Positions 47,503-54,703 of a stretch of DNA of 54,703 nt are shown piece after piece. The DNA is from an uncultured Bacteroidales bacterium (lineage in GTDB: Bacteria; Bacteroidota; Bacteroidia; Bacteroidales; F082), in contig CAMHJX010000022.1 in assembly GCA_946185535.1 (NCBI GenBank), positions 1 to 54,703 on the forward strand, written 5' to 3'. The first letter of the stretch is position 1. Each line of letters opens with the position of its first letter. The position numbers and the translations under genes are program-made. The notes under the pieces are model-generated. The model searched no databases and was not told the origin of the DNA. It worked only from the letters and a program-made list of their open reading frames with translations.

Positions 47503-49509
47503 TTAATGATTGATAATGACTTTTGTATTTCTCATGGTTCCTTTTTCGTCTGTAGCGACCAAGTGATAGAGACCGTTGGGGAGGTCATTCACAGGGATTT
47601 GCTGAACGTTTCCAAAGGCTTTGACCAATTGGCCTAAAGCGTTGTACATCATGATTTTATTGGGCATAAACCCTTGGATATAAACGACTTCCGAAGCTGG
47701 ATTGGGATACAAACCGAGGGAGCCGAAATCTTGTTCATCAACGTTCCAAGTCGAATTGTCGGTGGCAACGGCTTTCACGGAGGTGATCCCATCGCCATAA
47801 ACAGCCTGCACTTGCACGCAATGGAAGTCCTCGCCTGGCGCGACGCTGAAGGTGTGGCTTGTCTCGTTGCTGTTTTCGGCCACCAGGGTTTCGTTCATCC
47901 AAATGTTATAGCCTATTGGAGTGCTTCCCGCAGGCGCGTTCCATTCGGCGTTGAGCGTGTTGCCTTCTTTGTTGAGGGTTAGCTGCTCCGGTGCAAAAGG
48001 ATGGTTGGGCGTTTCGAACAAGAAATGGCTGTTATAGACCTTCTTGGTGTCGTAATTCTGGATCCAGACGGCCACTTCGAGGTCGTCCATTTCCTCCACG
48101 TGGGTACTACTCATGTCGTGGTCGAAACTCAAATGGTGGATTTCGCCAGCGCGGAGCGAGAGCGTGGTGCCTTGTGCATTGGGCAGCATCTTCATCATCA
48201 CATGGTGGAATGAAGTCTCGCCGTTGATGGTGGCGTTGTTGTGCGTGGTCTTTTCGCTTACGGCCACGTAAACTCGCACATCGTCCAAATCAGCAAAGGC
48301 CATCAGGTCGGCGGTGACGTGGATCGTATTGCCTTCCACCGAATAAGCTCCCTCGATTTCCACGGCTGAAGGTGTGTCGTAATGACTGTCGAAGTCACTC
48401 TGTGTCACTGGGTTAAATTCGTAATCTACGGCATCCATGAAAAGGGTGGGAAGGGAAATCACGCCGTAATAGGTCTTTCTTACGCCGCATTCTGAGGTAT
48501 AATAAGGGTCGCCAGGGGCGGGCCAGTTCATCTGGTATTTCACGTAGGTGTATTTGCCGGGATTGCTGTTGCAGAAGGTCTCCATCTGCTGGCTCAGTTG
48601 CGGGCAGGTGCCGCAGCTCGAGCTGGTGAAGTGCTCGAACATCGGAAACCGTTGCGTGGTCACGCAGGCGATGGAGGTCTTTTGCGTGAGCGTGTTGTTC
48701 GTGAGGTCATCGTCTTCTGTACCGTTTACCTTCACGATGCCCATCGTGAGCGTGTAGGTGTCGGGGATGAGGTGGGCAGGCACGTCGAAGTTCAGGTTGG
48801 CATGGGTGTTGGCCGGAATGTTGACGTTGAAGGTCTGCGAAACGGGTGTCTGGTCATCGAATTGGTAATAGCCTTCCACGGAGGTGACCGTCGTGCTGCC
48901 CGTGTTGAACAGGCGCATCCCTACGTCGAAGCTGCGACTGACTTGAACCGCCTCGGTTGTGATGGCCGACAGCTCGATGTCGAGGTCGCGTTGCACAAAG
49001 GCGGCAATGTCGTCGATGTAGGCATCGCTGTAGTTGGCGCCTTGCGTGTTGGTGAAGAAGATGCAGAATTTCACGTTGGCCTTGCCCATGTCTTCGGTGG
49101 CAATCTCTTGGCTGATTTCGTGATTGCCAGTCGCCCCGAAGTTTTGCACCCAGCCTTCGTGCCAATGGCCGCCGTTGTCGGATGAAGTGGCGATGCCAAT
49201 GTTCATGGCCGTACCCCATTTCTCGTAGCGGAGCTTGAAAGAAAACGTAAGGCTCTCAACCCCTGTCAAATCGACGGAGGGCGAAATCAGGCGCCATGTT
49301 TGGGGAGTGTTGCAGTAGAACTTAATTTCGTTGGGCGTGCCACCCGCCTTGTTGGTCTCCGAAATGGACCAAAACGAGATGTTGGTGCCCACCACGCTCC
49401 AGCCGTTGGGCAGGAAGGTGTCGTCGAACTGCTCGAACAGGTAGATGCTACTGCGGGCGGCTGGCGACAGCGCAAGCAGGAAGCAAAGCATGAACAGGAA
49501 CTTTTTCAT
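47503..49509 (-). CDS. secreted multidomain protein: choice-of-anchor-J-like, Omp28/thioredoxin-like, FN3 and T9SS sorting domains
   Basis: A 668-residue protein and the first gene of the protease operon. Signal peptide MKKFLFMLCFLLALSPAARS. Residues about 25-180 resemble a choice-of-anchor-J/MAM jelly roll (FEQFDDTFLPNGWSVVGTN, then YIDDIAAFV). About 180-280 is a beta sandwich. About 285-500 is an Omp28-like, thioredoxin-fold domain with FEHFTSSSCGTCPQLSQQME, whose CGTC could be redox active. A fibronectin-like module (GSTPIGYNIWMNETLVAENS) follows, and then the sorting domain (LGLYPNPASEVVYIQG, then LPNGLYHLVA, then TKVIINH). It could help fold or anchor the disulfide-containing proteases encoded downstream; that is inferred from co-transcription only. 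Confidence 0.9.
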   Translation of the reverse strand: MKKFLFMLCFLLALSPAARSSIYLFEQFDDTFLPNGWSVVGTNISFWSISETNKAGGTPNEIKFYCNTPQTWRLISPSVDLTGVESLTFSFKLRYEKWGTAMNIGIATSSDNGGHWHEGWVQNFGATGNHEISQEIATEDMGKANVKFCIFFTNTQGANYSDAYIDDIAAFVQRDLDIELSAITTEAVQVSRSFDVGMRLFNTGSTTVTSVEGYYQFDDQTPVSQTFNVNIPANTHANLNFDVPAHLIPDTYTLTMGIVKVNGTEDDDLTNNTLTQKTSIACVTTQRFPMFEHFTSSSCGTCPQLSQQMETFCNSNPGKYTYVKYQMNWPAPGDPYYTSECGVRKTYYGVISLPTLFMDAVDYEFNPVTQSDFDSHYDTPSAVEIEGAYSVEGNTIHVTADLMAFADLDDVRVYVAVSEKTTHNNATINGETSFHHVMMKMLPNAQGTTLSLRAGEIHHLSFDHDMSSTHVEEMDDLEVAVWIQNYDTKKVYNSHFLFETPNHPFAPEQLTLNKEGNTLNAEWNAPAGSTPIGYNIWMNETLVAENSNETSHTFSVAPGEDFHCVQVQAVYGDGITSVKAVATDNSTWNVDEQDFGSLGLYPNPASEVVYIQGFMPNKIMMYNALGQLVKAFGNVQQIPVNDLPNGLYHLVATDEKGTMRNTKVIINH

Positions 49510-49558
49510 GGTTTTTTGTTTTTGAGATTATTATATTGGAACCCTATTATATTAGGTG

Positions 49559-49566
49559 CAAAATTA
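49559..49566 (-). promoter_or_regulatory. -7 element of the protease operon
   Basis: Minus-strand TAATTTTG fits TAnnTTTG, 50 bases before the ATG of the Omp28-like gene. No well-spaced TTTG at -33. A short inverted repeat TGTTG/CAACA (49590-49607) lies just upstream. Confidence 0.6.
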
Positions 49567-49701
49567 GAGAAAAAAACAACAGCCTAGTGTGTTGTTTAAA
49601 CGCAACAACTTTCCCTGCCCTGTGTCACGCTTGGACATTCGATTTTCTCAATTCAGGAATTTGTGAGAAAACTTTTCAGTAATATGTGGGCGTAGGCACA
49701 T

Positions 49702-49729
49702 AAAAAGCCGACATCGCTGCCGGCTTTTT
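49702..49729. terminator. hairpin terminator downstream of the second POT gene
   Basis: AAAAAGCCG (49702-49710) pairs perfectly with CGGCTTTTT (49721-49729), with A/T runs on both sides. It lies between the stop of the POT gene (minus strand) and the protease operon promoter. Confidence 0.85.
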
Positions 49730-49746
49730 ACCTAAATTGATATTGC

Positions 49747-49769
49747 AGAGACGCGAGATTTGCGTCTCT
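49747..49769. terminator. AGAGACG-family palindrome at the end of the second POT gene
   Basis: AGAGACGC (49747-49754) and GCGTCTCT (49762-49769) form an 8-bp stem, 13 bases after the POT stop codon. A second, stronger hairpin follows at 49702-49729. Confidence 0.6.
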
Positions 49770-49781
49770 AGAACCAAATTA

Positions 49782-51443
49782 TTATTTAGCGACTCTCTCA
49801 AGCCATTTCACCATGCCGAGCATGATGGACATAGAGAGGAGGCAAATCAAGGCGAAGACTCCCCATGTCATCCACTGGTGCGGGAAAGATTCCAACATCT
49901 TAACACCGAGGAAGATCAAGAGGTTGCCAATAGCAGTGGCTGACAGCCACAAACCTTGGCACAAACCCACCATATGACGCGGAGCAATCTTGGAAACGAA
50001 TGACAATCCCAAAGGTGAGATGAACAGCTCAGCCACGGTAAGGAAGAAATAGGTCACAATCATCACCCACGGTCCAGTCTTCATAGCAATCTTTTCAGCT
50101 TCGGGCAGAGCCTTGAAAGCATTGTCAGACGGATAGTTATGAGCCACTGCGATGATAATCAAGAAGAGATAGGCGCATGCAGCGATAAACATACCCAAGG
50201 CAATTTTCTTAGGAGTGGACACTTCCTTGCCTTTGCGAATGAGGGATGCAAAGACCCACATGATGATAGGCGTCAGCACAATCACGAAGAACGGATTGAT
50301 GAATTGCAAAATCTCAGGCGCGAGAGCGCTGGTATCCACGAAGTCGCGGGCAAAGACAGTAAGCGATTGGGCGTTCTGGTGGAAGGAGAACCAGAAGAAC
50401 ACAGCGATACCGAGCACAGCATACAGAGCAGCCATACGCTGCTTGATTTCTTTGGCGTCGGCAAGACGCTCAGCTTCGGTATACTCTTGCGTATCAGCCT
50501 TGACCTTCTTCACCGGATTCGGCAACTTGTGCTTGACAGCGATGAAAATTGACAGGGAGATCAACATGGCCAGCACCGAAACGATGAAGGACAAATGCAC
50601 ACCCGTGTTATAGACCTGCAGGTAGTTTTGGCAAAAACCAGAGAGGTTCTCCGTGGCTCCCGAAAAGCCTTGAGTCAGTGCCGTGAGGTTATCCATGTCA
50701 TTGCCTTCAGCTGTACCCATAATGAACTTATGGCACAAACGCGGAAGGTCGGCATTGTAGATCAAACCTTTGGTCTTCAGCCACCATTCGCGGATGAGAG
50801 GTGCCACAAACGGGGCAATCACGCCACCGATGTTGATGAACACATAGAAAATCTGGAAACCGCTGTCGCGCTTCTCCTTGGCCGCAGCAAGAGCCTCGGG
50901 ACCTTTCTTGGCAGCTTCAGCCTCGAAATCATCGTACAGCTGACCTACGACGGCCTGCAGATTACCCTTGAAGAGACCGTTACCACAGGCAATGAGCAGC
51001 AAGGCAAGCATTGCAAGGACAAAGGGCCATGACATGGCGTTGCCACCTTGGCTGAATACCGGGATGGACAGCAATCCATAACCGATGGCCATCACGACGA
51101 TACCAGAAATGATTGTCTTCTTGTAATTCTGTGTACGGTCGGCGATGATACCACCAGGAAGGGCAAGGACATAAATCAAGAAATAGAACACTGCAAAGAT
51201 AAAGCCCGATGTTGTGTCGGAAAGACCAAATTTGGAGCAAATGAACAGCACCAAGACGGCGTTCATGATGTAATAGCCGAAGCGCTCGCCCATATTACTC
51301 AAGGCAGCGGCAATAAGGCCTTTAGGATGTTCTTTCTTGGCCTTGTTCAAGTAAAAGATCAAGAAAGGGATGACAATGATTAAGATCATGACAAAGACCA
51401 CCATCATCCTGTGGTTCTGCCAAAGATTTGCTAATGTACCCAT
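49782..51443 (-). CDS. POT/PTR family peptide MFS transporter (second of two)
   Basis: A 553-residue proton-coupled oligopeptide symporter of the inner membrane. Compared with the first copy it has an extra N-terminal hydrophobic helix (MVVFVMILIIVIPFLIFYLN) before the signature KGLIAAALSNMGERFGYYIM. Later blocks match the family: FYFLIYVLALPGGIIADRTQ, ACGNGLFKGNLQAVVGQLYD, then FYVFINIGGVIAPFVAPLI and HQWMTWGVFALICLLSMSIM near the end. Identity to the first copy is clear but moderate, so the duplication is old and the two may differ in peptide preference. It has its own full promoter and two hairpins after the stop, so it is transcribed separately from the protease operon that follows on the same strand. 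Confidence 0.92.
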   Translation of the reverse strand: MGTLANLWQNHRMMVVFVMILIIVIPFLIFYLNKAKKEHPKGLIAAALSNMGERFGYYIMNAVLVLFICSKFGLSDTTSGFIFAVFYFLIYVLALPGGIIADRTQNYKKTIISGIVVMAIGYGLLSIPVFSQGGNAMSWPFVLAMLALLLIACGNGLFKGNLQAVVGQLYDDFEAEAAKKGPEALAAAKEKRDSGFQIFYVFINIGGVIAPFVAPLIREWWLKTKGLIYNADLPRLCHKFIMGTAEGNDMDNLTALTQGFSGATENLSGFCQNYLQVYNTGVHLSFIVSVLAMLISLSIFIAVKHKLPNPVKKVKADTQEYTEAERLADAKEIKQRMAALYAVLGIAVFFWFSFHQNAQSLTVFARDFVDTSALAPEILQFINPFFVIVLTPIIMWVFASLIRKGKEVSTPKKIALGMFIAACAYLFLIIIAVAHNYPSDNAFKALPEAEKIAMKTGPWVMIVTYFFLTVAELFISPLGLSFVSKIAPRHMVGLCQGLWLSATAIGNLLIFLGVKMLESFPHQWMTWGVFALICLLSMSIMLGMVKWLERVAK

Positions 51444-51504
51444 AATTGAGATTTTAAATGATTATTGAATTATTGAATAGATTTCTCGTTTTCCAATTAA
51501 CGGA

Positions 51505-51537
51505 CAAAAATAGGAAAATAATCAATGCCGTCGCAAA
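51505..51537 (-). promoter_or_regulatory. promoter of the second POT transporter gene
   Basis: Minus-strand TTTG (51537 to 51534), a 21-base spacer and TATTTTTG (51512 to 51505). The leader of about 55 bases contains two TTCAATAA repeats next to the start. Confidence 0.7.
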
Positions 51538-51574
51538 AATGGAGAAAAAAGTCCGAGCATAGCTGAAAAAACAC

Positions 51575-51582
51575 TACTTTTG
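51575..51582 (+). promoter_or_regulatory. -7 element of valS
   Basis: TACTTTTG fits TAnnTTTG. It implies an RNA start near 51589, which excludes starts upstream of ATG 51601. Confidence 0.6.
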
Positions 51583-51600
51583 CGCTTCATTTTTACGACT

Positions 51601-54279
51601 ATGGAAATCAGCAGCAAATACAGCCCTCAGGAAGTTGAAGGCAAATGGTACGAACACTGGATGGACAAGAACTACTTCCACTCCACGCCAGACGAACGCG
51701 AACCCTACACCATCGTGATCCCGCCGCCCAATGTGACCGGCGTGCTTCACATGGGCCACATGATGAACAACACGATCCAGGACATCCTGATCCGCCGCGC
51801 CCGCATGCAAGGCAAGAACGCCTGCTGGGTGCCCGGCACCGACCACGCCTCCATCGCCACCGAAGCCAAGGTGGTGAACAAGCTGGCGCAACAGGGCATC
51901 AAGAAAACGGACATCGGCCGCGAGGAGTTCCTCAAGCACGCTTGGGACTGGACCCACGAGCACGGTGGCATCATCCTCAAGCAGCTGCGCCGCCTGGGTT
52001 GCTCCTGCGACTGGGAACGCACCTCGTTCACCATGGACGACATCCGCTCAAAGAGCGTCATCCGCGCCTTCGTCGACCTCTATAACAAAGGCCTGATTTA
52101 CCGTGGTGTACGCATGGTCAACTGGGACCCAAAAGCCTTAACCGCCTTGAGCGACGAGGAAGTCATCTTCAAGGATGAGCACAGCAAGCTGTTCTACCTC
52201 CGCTATTACCTCCACGAGGACGATGGCACAGGTGCCACGGGCGCCGAAGGCGAAATCATCCACACAGACGAGCAAGGTCGCCGCTACGCGGTGGTGGCCA
52301 CAACGCGTCCCGAGACCATCATGGGCGACACGGCCATGTGCATCAACCCTGCCGACCCCAAGAACCAATGGCTGCGCGGCAAGAAAGTCGTGGTGCCGTT
52401 GGTCAACCGCGTCATCCCCGTCATCGAGGACGATTACGTCGACATCGAGTTCGGTACGGGCTGTCTGAAGGTCACTCCCGCCCACGATGTGAACGACTAT
52501 ATGTTGGGCGAGAAACACAACCTACAGAGCATCAACATCTTCAACGATGACGCCACCCTGAGCGAAGCCGCTGGCATGTACATCGGCATGAGCCGCGAGG
52601 ACTGCCGCAAGCAGATCATCATCGACATGAAGGAAGCCGGTCTGCTGGAGAAAATCGAGGACTATAATAATAAGGTGGGTTACTCCGAGCGTACCAATGT
52701 GCCGATCGAGCCGAAGCTCTCGATGCAGTGGTTCCTCAAGATGGAACACCTCGCCGACATCGCACTGAAACCTGTGTTGAATGGCGACATCAAGTTCTAT
52801 CCCGCCAAATATGTCAACCTCTATCGTCACTGGTTGGAGAACATCAAGGACTGGTGCATCAGCCGTCAGCTGTGGTGGGGCCACCAGATTCCGGCCTACT
52901 ACCTGCCCGAAGGCGGTTTCGTGGTCGCCGAGACGCCCGAAGAAGCCTTGAAACTTGCCATCGAGAAGACGGGTAACAAGAATTTGACCCTCAAAGACTT
53001 GCGTCAAGACGACGATGCCTTGGACACTTGGTTCAGCTCATGGCTGTGGCCTTTGTCGCTCTTCAACGGCATCCTTGACCCCGACAACGCCGAGTTCAAG
53101 TACTACTACCCCACCAACGACCTCATCACCGCCCCCGACATCATCTTCTTCTGGGTGGCCCGCATGATCATGGCTGGTGAGGAATACCAAGGTGAAGTGC
53201 CGTTCAAGAATGTGTATTTCACGGGTATCGTGAGAGACAAGTTAGGTCGCAAGATGTCCAAGTCCTTAGGCAACTCCCCCGACCCGATCGAGCTCATCGA
53301 CAAGTTCGGTGCTGATGGCGTGCGTATGGGCATGATGCTCAGCGCCCCTGCCGGCAACGACATCCTTTTCGACGAGGCCCTCTGCGAACAAGGCCGCAAC
53401 TTCTGCAACAAGATCTGGAACGCCTTGCGTCTGGTGAAAGGCTGGAATGTAGACGAAAACGCAGCACAACCCGAAGCTGCCAAGATGGCCGTGAAGTGGT
53501 TTGAGGCGCGCTTCAACCAAGTGTTGGCCGAGACCAACGACAACATCGATAAGTACCGTCTCAGCGACGCCCTGATGGGCATCTACAAACTCACTTGGGA
53601 CGACTTCTGCTCGTGGTACCTCGAGATGGTGAAGGCTCCGCAAGGCCAGGGCATCGACCCCATGACCTACGCCGCCACCATCAAGTTCTTTGAGAACCTC
53701 ATGCTCTTGCTGCACCCCTTTATGCCCTTCATCACCGAGGAGATCTGGCACGCCATCGCCGAACGCAAAGACGGAGACGATATTATTGTGGCACAGCAGC
53801 CTGCCGCCCAACCCTTTGACGAGCAAATCCTCAAGCAGATGGAGTTCACCCAAGAGGTCATCAACAACGTCCGCAAGGTGCGCTCCGACAAGAACATCGC
53901 TTTCCGCGATGCCATCCAACTCGTGGTGAAGGGTACCGCCAACAAGGACTTCGACTGCGTCATTGCCAAGCTCTGCAACGTGAGCGAGGTGAGTTATGTG
54001 GCCGATGCTCCCGCTGGTGCCTTCGGCTTCATCGTGGGCAGCACCGAGTTCTTCGTGCCGCTCACTGGCAGCGTCGATGTAGAGGCCGAAATCAAGAAAC
54101 TGGAAGAGGAACTAAAATACGCCCAAGGCTTCCTGAAGAGCGTTGAGGCCAAACTCTCCAACGAACGCTTCGTGAATGGCGCTCCTGCCGCCGTCGTCGA
54201 CAAGGAACGCAAGAAAAAAGCCGATGCCGAAGCCAAGATTGCTGTGATTGAGCAGCAGCTGGCTGGGCTGAGAGGATGA
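51601..54279 (+). CDS. valS: valyl-tRNA synthetase
   Basis: An 892-residue class I aminoacyl-tRNA synthetase that charges tRNA-Val and edits misactivated threonine. ATG 51601 was chosen because the -7 element overlaps the longer frame beginning at 51580; [20 protein letters not shown] is a typical ValRS start. The ATP-binding HIGH motif is HMGH (50-53, in [13 protein letters not shown]) and KMSKS is at 551-555 ([14 protein letters not shown]). The editing domain with [13 protein letters not shown] lies between them. An anticodon-binding domain follows, and the C-terminus is the coiled coil specific to ValRS ([20 protein letters not shown], then [20 protein letters not shown]). Every domain is present. 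The third codon positions are strongly G/C, as expected for a highly expressed gene here. Confidence 0.97.
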   Translation: MEISSKYSPQEVEGKWYEHWMDKNYFHSTPDEREPYTIVIPPPNVTGVLHMGHMMNNTIQDILIRRARMQGKNACWVPGTDHASIATEAKVVNKLAQQGIKKTDIGREEFLKHAWDWTHEHGGIILKQLRRLGCSCDWERTSFTMDDIRSKSVIRAFVDLYNKGLIYRGVRMVNWDPKALTALSDEEVIFKDEHSKLFYLRYYLHEDDGTGATGAEGEIIHTDEQGRRYAVVATTRPETIMGDTAMCINPADPKNQWLRGKKVVVPLVNRVIPVIEDDYVDIEFGTGCLKVTPAHDVNDYMLGEKHNLQSINIFNDDATLSEAAGMYIGMSREDCRKQIIIDMKEAGLLEKIEDYNNKVGYSERTNVPIEPKLSMQWFLKMEHLADIALKPVLNGDIKFYPAKYVNLYRHWLENIKDWCISRQLWWGHQIPAYYLPEGGFVVAETPEEALKLAIEKTGNKNLTLKDLRQDDDALDTWFSSWLWPLSLFNGILDPDNAEFKYYYPTNDLITAPDIIFFWVARMIMAGEEYQGEVPFKNVYFTGIVRDKLGRKMSKSLGNSPDPIELIDKFGADGVRMGMMLSAPAGNDILFDEALCEQGRNFCNKIWNALRLVKGWNVDENAAQPEAAKMAVKWFEARFNQVLAETNDNIDKYRLSDALMGIYKLTWDDFCSWYLEMVKAPQGQGIDPMTYAATIKFFENLMLLLHPFMPFITEEIWHAIAERKDGDDIIVAQQPAAQPFDEQILKQMEFTQEVINNVRKVRSDKNIAFRDAIQLVVKGTANKDFDCVIAKLCNVSEVSYVADAPAGAFGFIVGSTEFFVPLTGSVDVEAEIKKLEEELKYAQGFLKSVEAKLSNERFVNGAPAAVVDKERKKKADAEAKIAVIEQQLAGLRG

Positions 54280-54287
54280 TTAAATGG

Positions 54288-54315
54288 GTAGAGACGGTGC
54301 ATGCACCGTCTCTAC
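54288..54315 (+). terminator. 28-bp perfect AGAGACG-family palindrome after valS
   Basis: GTAGAGACGGTGCA (54288-54301) is followed directly by its exact reverse complement to 54315, 8 bases after the valS stop. It can form a hairpin or cruciform; the sequence after it is A-rich rather than T-rich. Confidence 0.65.
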
Positions 54316-54326
54316 AATACAAAACA

Positions 54327-54362
54327 AATCGGGTTTCATCATTTGGTTGATGAAGCCCGATT
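54327..54362. terminator. hairpin terminator between valS and the partial gene
   Basis: AATCGGGTTTCATCA (54327-54341) pairs with TGATGAAGCCCGATT (54348-54362) with one G-U pair across a 6-base loop. It suits termination from both convergent genes. Confidence 0.75.
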
Positions 54363-54414
54363 CGTTTAATTGCGCATTGTCAATATCAGCATGATATATT
54401 TGTTCTCTTTAAAT

Positions 54415-54703
54415 TTATTTGTCATTCATGTATGACAGCAAAAATGAAGAATAGCTCTTGTTTGATGTTTTTTTGTATGCTTTATTTAAAGCACTTCGCC
54501 CCGAAACAAAATCCCCAAGTTTACTCTCGGCATAATCGCAAATATGGCTGATTATTTCTATTTCCTCATTATCACATTGAGACTTTACATTTTTCAATTG
54601 AGCACACATATTACAGATTTGTATCAATTCATTTCTCCCAGGTTGTTTCTCCTGTTTTCCGCGATTTTCAGTTGTGATTTTATAAGTGCTTAAATTCCAG
54701 TAG
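54415..54703 (-). CDS. C-terminal part of an unknown AT-rich gene
   Basis: The minus-strand frame is open from the right window edge to TAA at 54415, about 95 codons; the true start is outside the window. An internal TTG at 54627 is not a convincing start. Visible sequence: YWNLSTYKITTENRGKQEK at the edge, then LIQICNMCAQLKNVKSQC, IEIISHICDYAESKLGDFVS, ending in SKSYSSFLLSYMNDK-like residues. It is rich in Ser, Lys, Asn and Cys, probably helical and cytoplasmic. Codon use is markedly more AT-rich than valS, suggesting an accessory gene. I do not recognise the family. Confidence 0.6.
   Translation of the reverse strand, partial: YWNLSTYKITTENRGKQEKQPGRNELIQICNMCAQLKNVKSQCDNEEIEIISHICDYAESKLGDFVSGRSALNKAYKKTSNKSYSSFLLSYMNDK

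Overview
The window comes from the chromosome of a Bacteroidota member, most likely a Bacteroidales-type organism with a type IX secretion system (T9SS). The evidence is consistent. Nearly every transcription unit has the phylum's -7 element TAnnTTTG, often with TTTG 17-22 bases upstream. Seven proteins end in the T9SS type A sorting domain (YPNP motif followed by a G(I/V)Y motif). Lipoproteins with LA/TA/FA-x-C lipoboxes are common, and the housekeeping genes (gyrB, dnaA, valS, korA, prmC, queuosine genes, rnpB) are of Bacteroidota type. These genes use the standard code with UGA as a stop.

Layout. 1-11 kb: partial korA, a 2[4Fe-4S] ferredoxin, two tandem paralogous lipoproteins, a GH2 glycosidase, a Ser/Thr kinase-AAA+ fusion with a coupled small protein, a membrane-bound AraC-type regulator with a propeller-like sensor, and a FISUMP-type lipoprotein. 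11-25.6 kb: gyrB, a T9SS protein, the anomalous gene described below, an XRE-like regulator, an Rpn-type nuclease, an outer-membrane barrel plus a 1019-residue TPR protein, and a YidE/YbjL-type transporter. 25.6-31.4 kb: RNase P RNA, a decayed lipoprotein gene, a membrane protein, a T9SS propeller-like protein, a TPR membrane regulator and prmC. 31.5-38.4 kb: a two-gene retropepsin unit, an EamA transporter, a YigZ protein, dnaA, an RsmI-like methyltransferase, and the preQ1/queuosine set queF-queC-queD-queE. 38.4-51.4 kb: a protein-utilisation island with four tandem secreted subtilisin-like proteases and an Omp28/thioredoxin-like T9SS protein, bracketed by two POT peptide transporters. 51.6-54.7 kb: valS and one partial unknown gene.

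The most remarkable object lies at 14983-17616 on the minus strand. With the standard code the stretch looks non-coding and full of stops. Read with UGA as glycine it is one uninterrupted frame of 877 residues with about 56 in-frame UGA codons. It has a signal-peptide-like start, three collagen-like Gly-x-y tracts alternating with a repeated module, a Cys-rich middle and a tail-fibre-like C-terminus. UGA=Gly is the code of Absconditabacteria (SR1) and Gracilibacteria. It sits between normal Bacteroidota genes, behind a Bacteroidota-type promoter. It is therefore either a transferred gene in a host that cannot read it, or a chimeric assembly. The sequence alone does not decide which.

A second theme is dispersed palindromic DNA. 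CCCTTCGACAAGCTCAGGG-type repeats lie inside the RNase P RNA, inside a coding region and in the que operon. A GCGGATCAAGTCCGC palindrome is inserted in frame in the TPR regulator. GTAGAGACG-type palindromes lie at gene ends, and TCAGC or TCAGTT arrays fill leaders and intergenic gaps.
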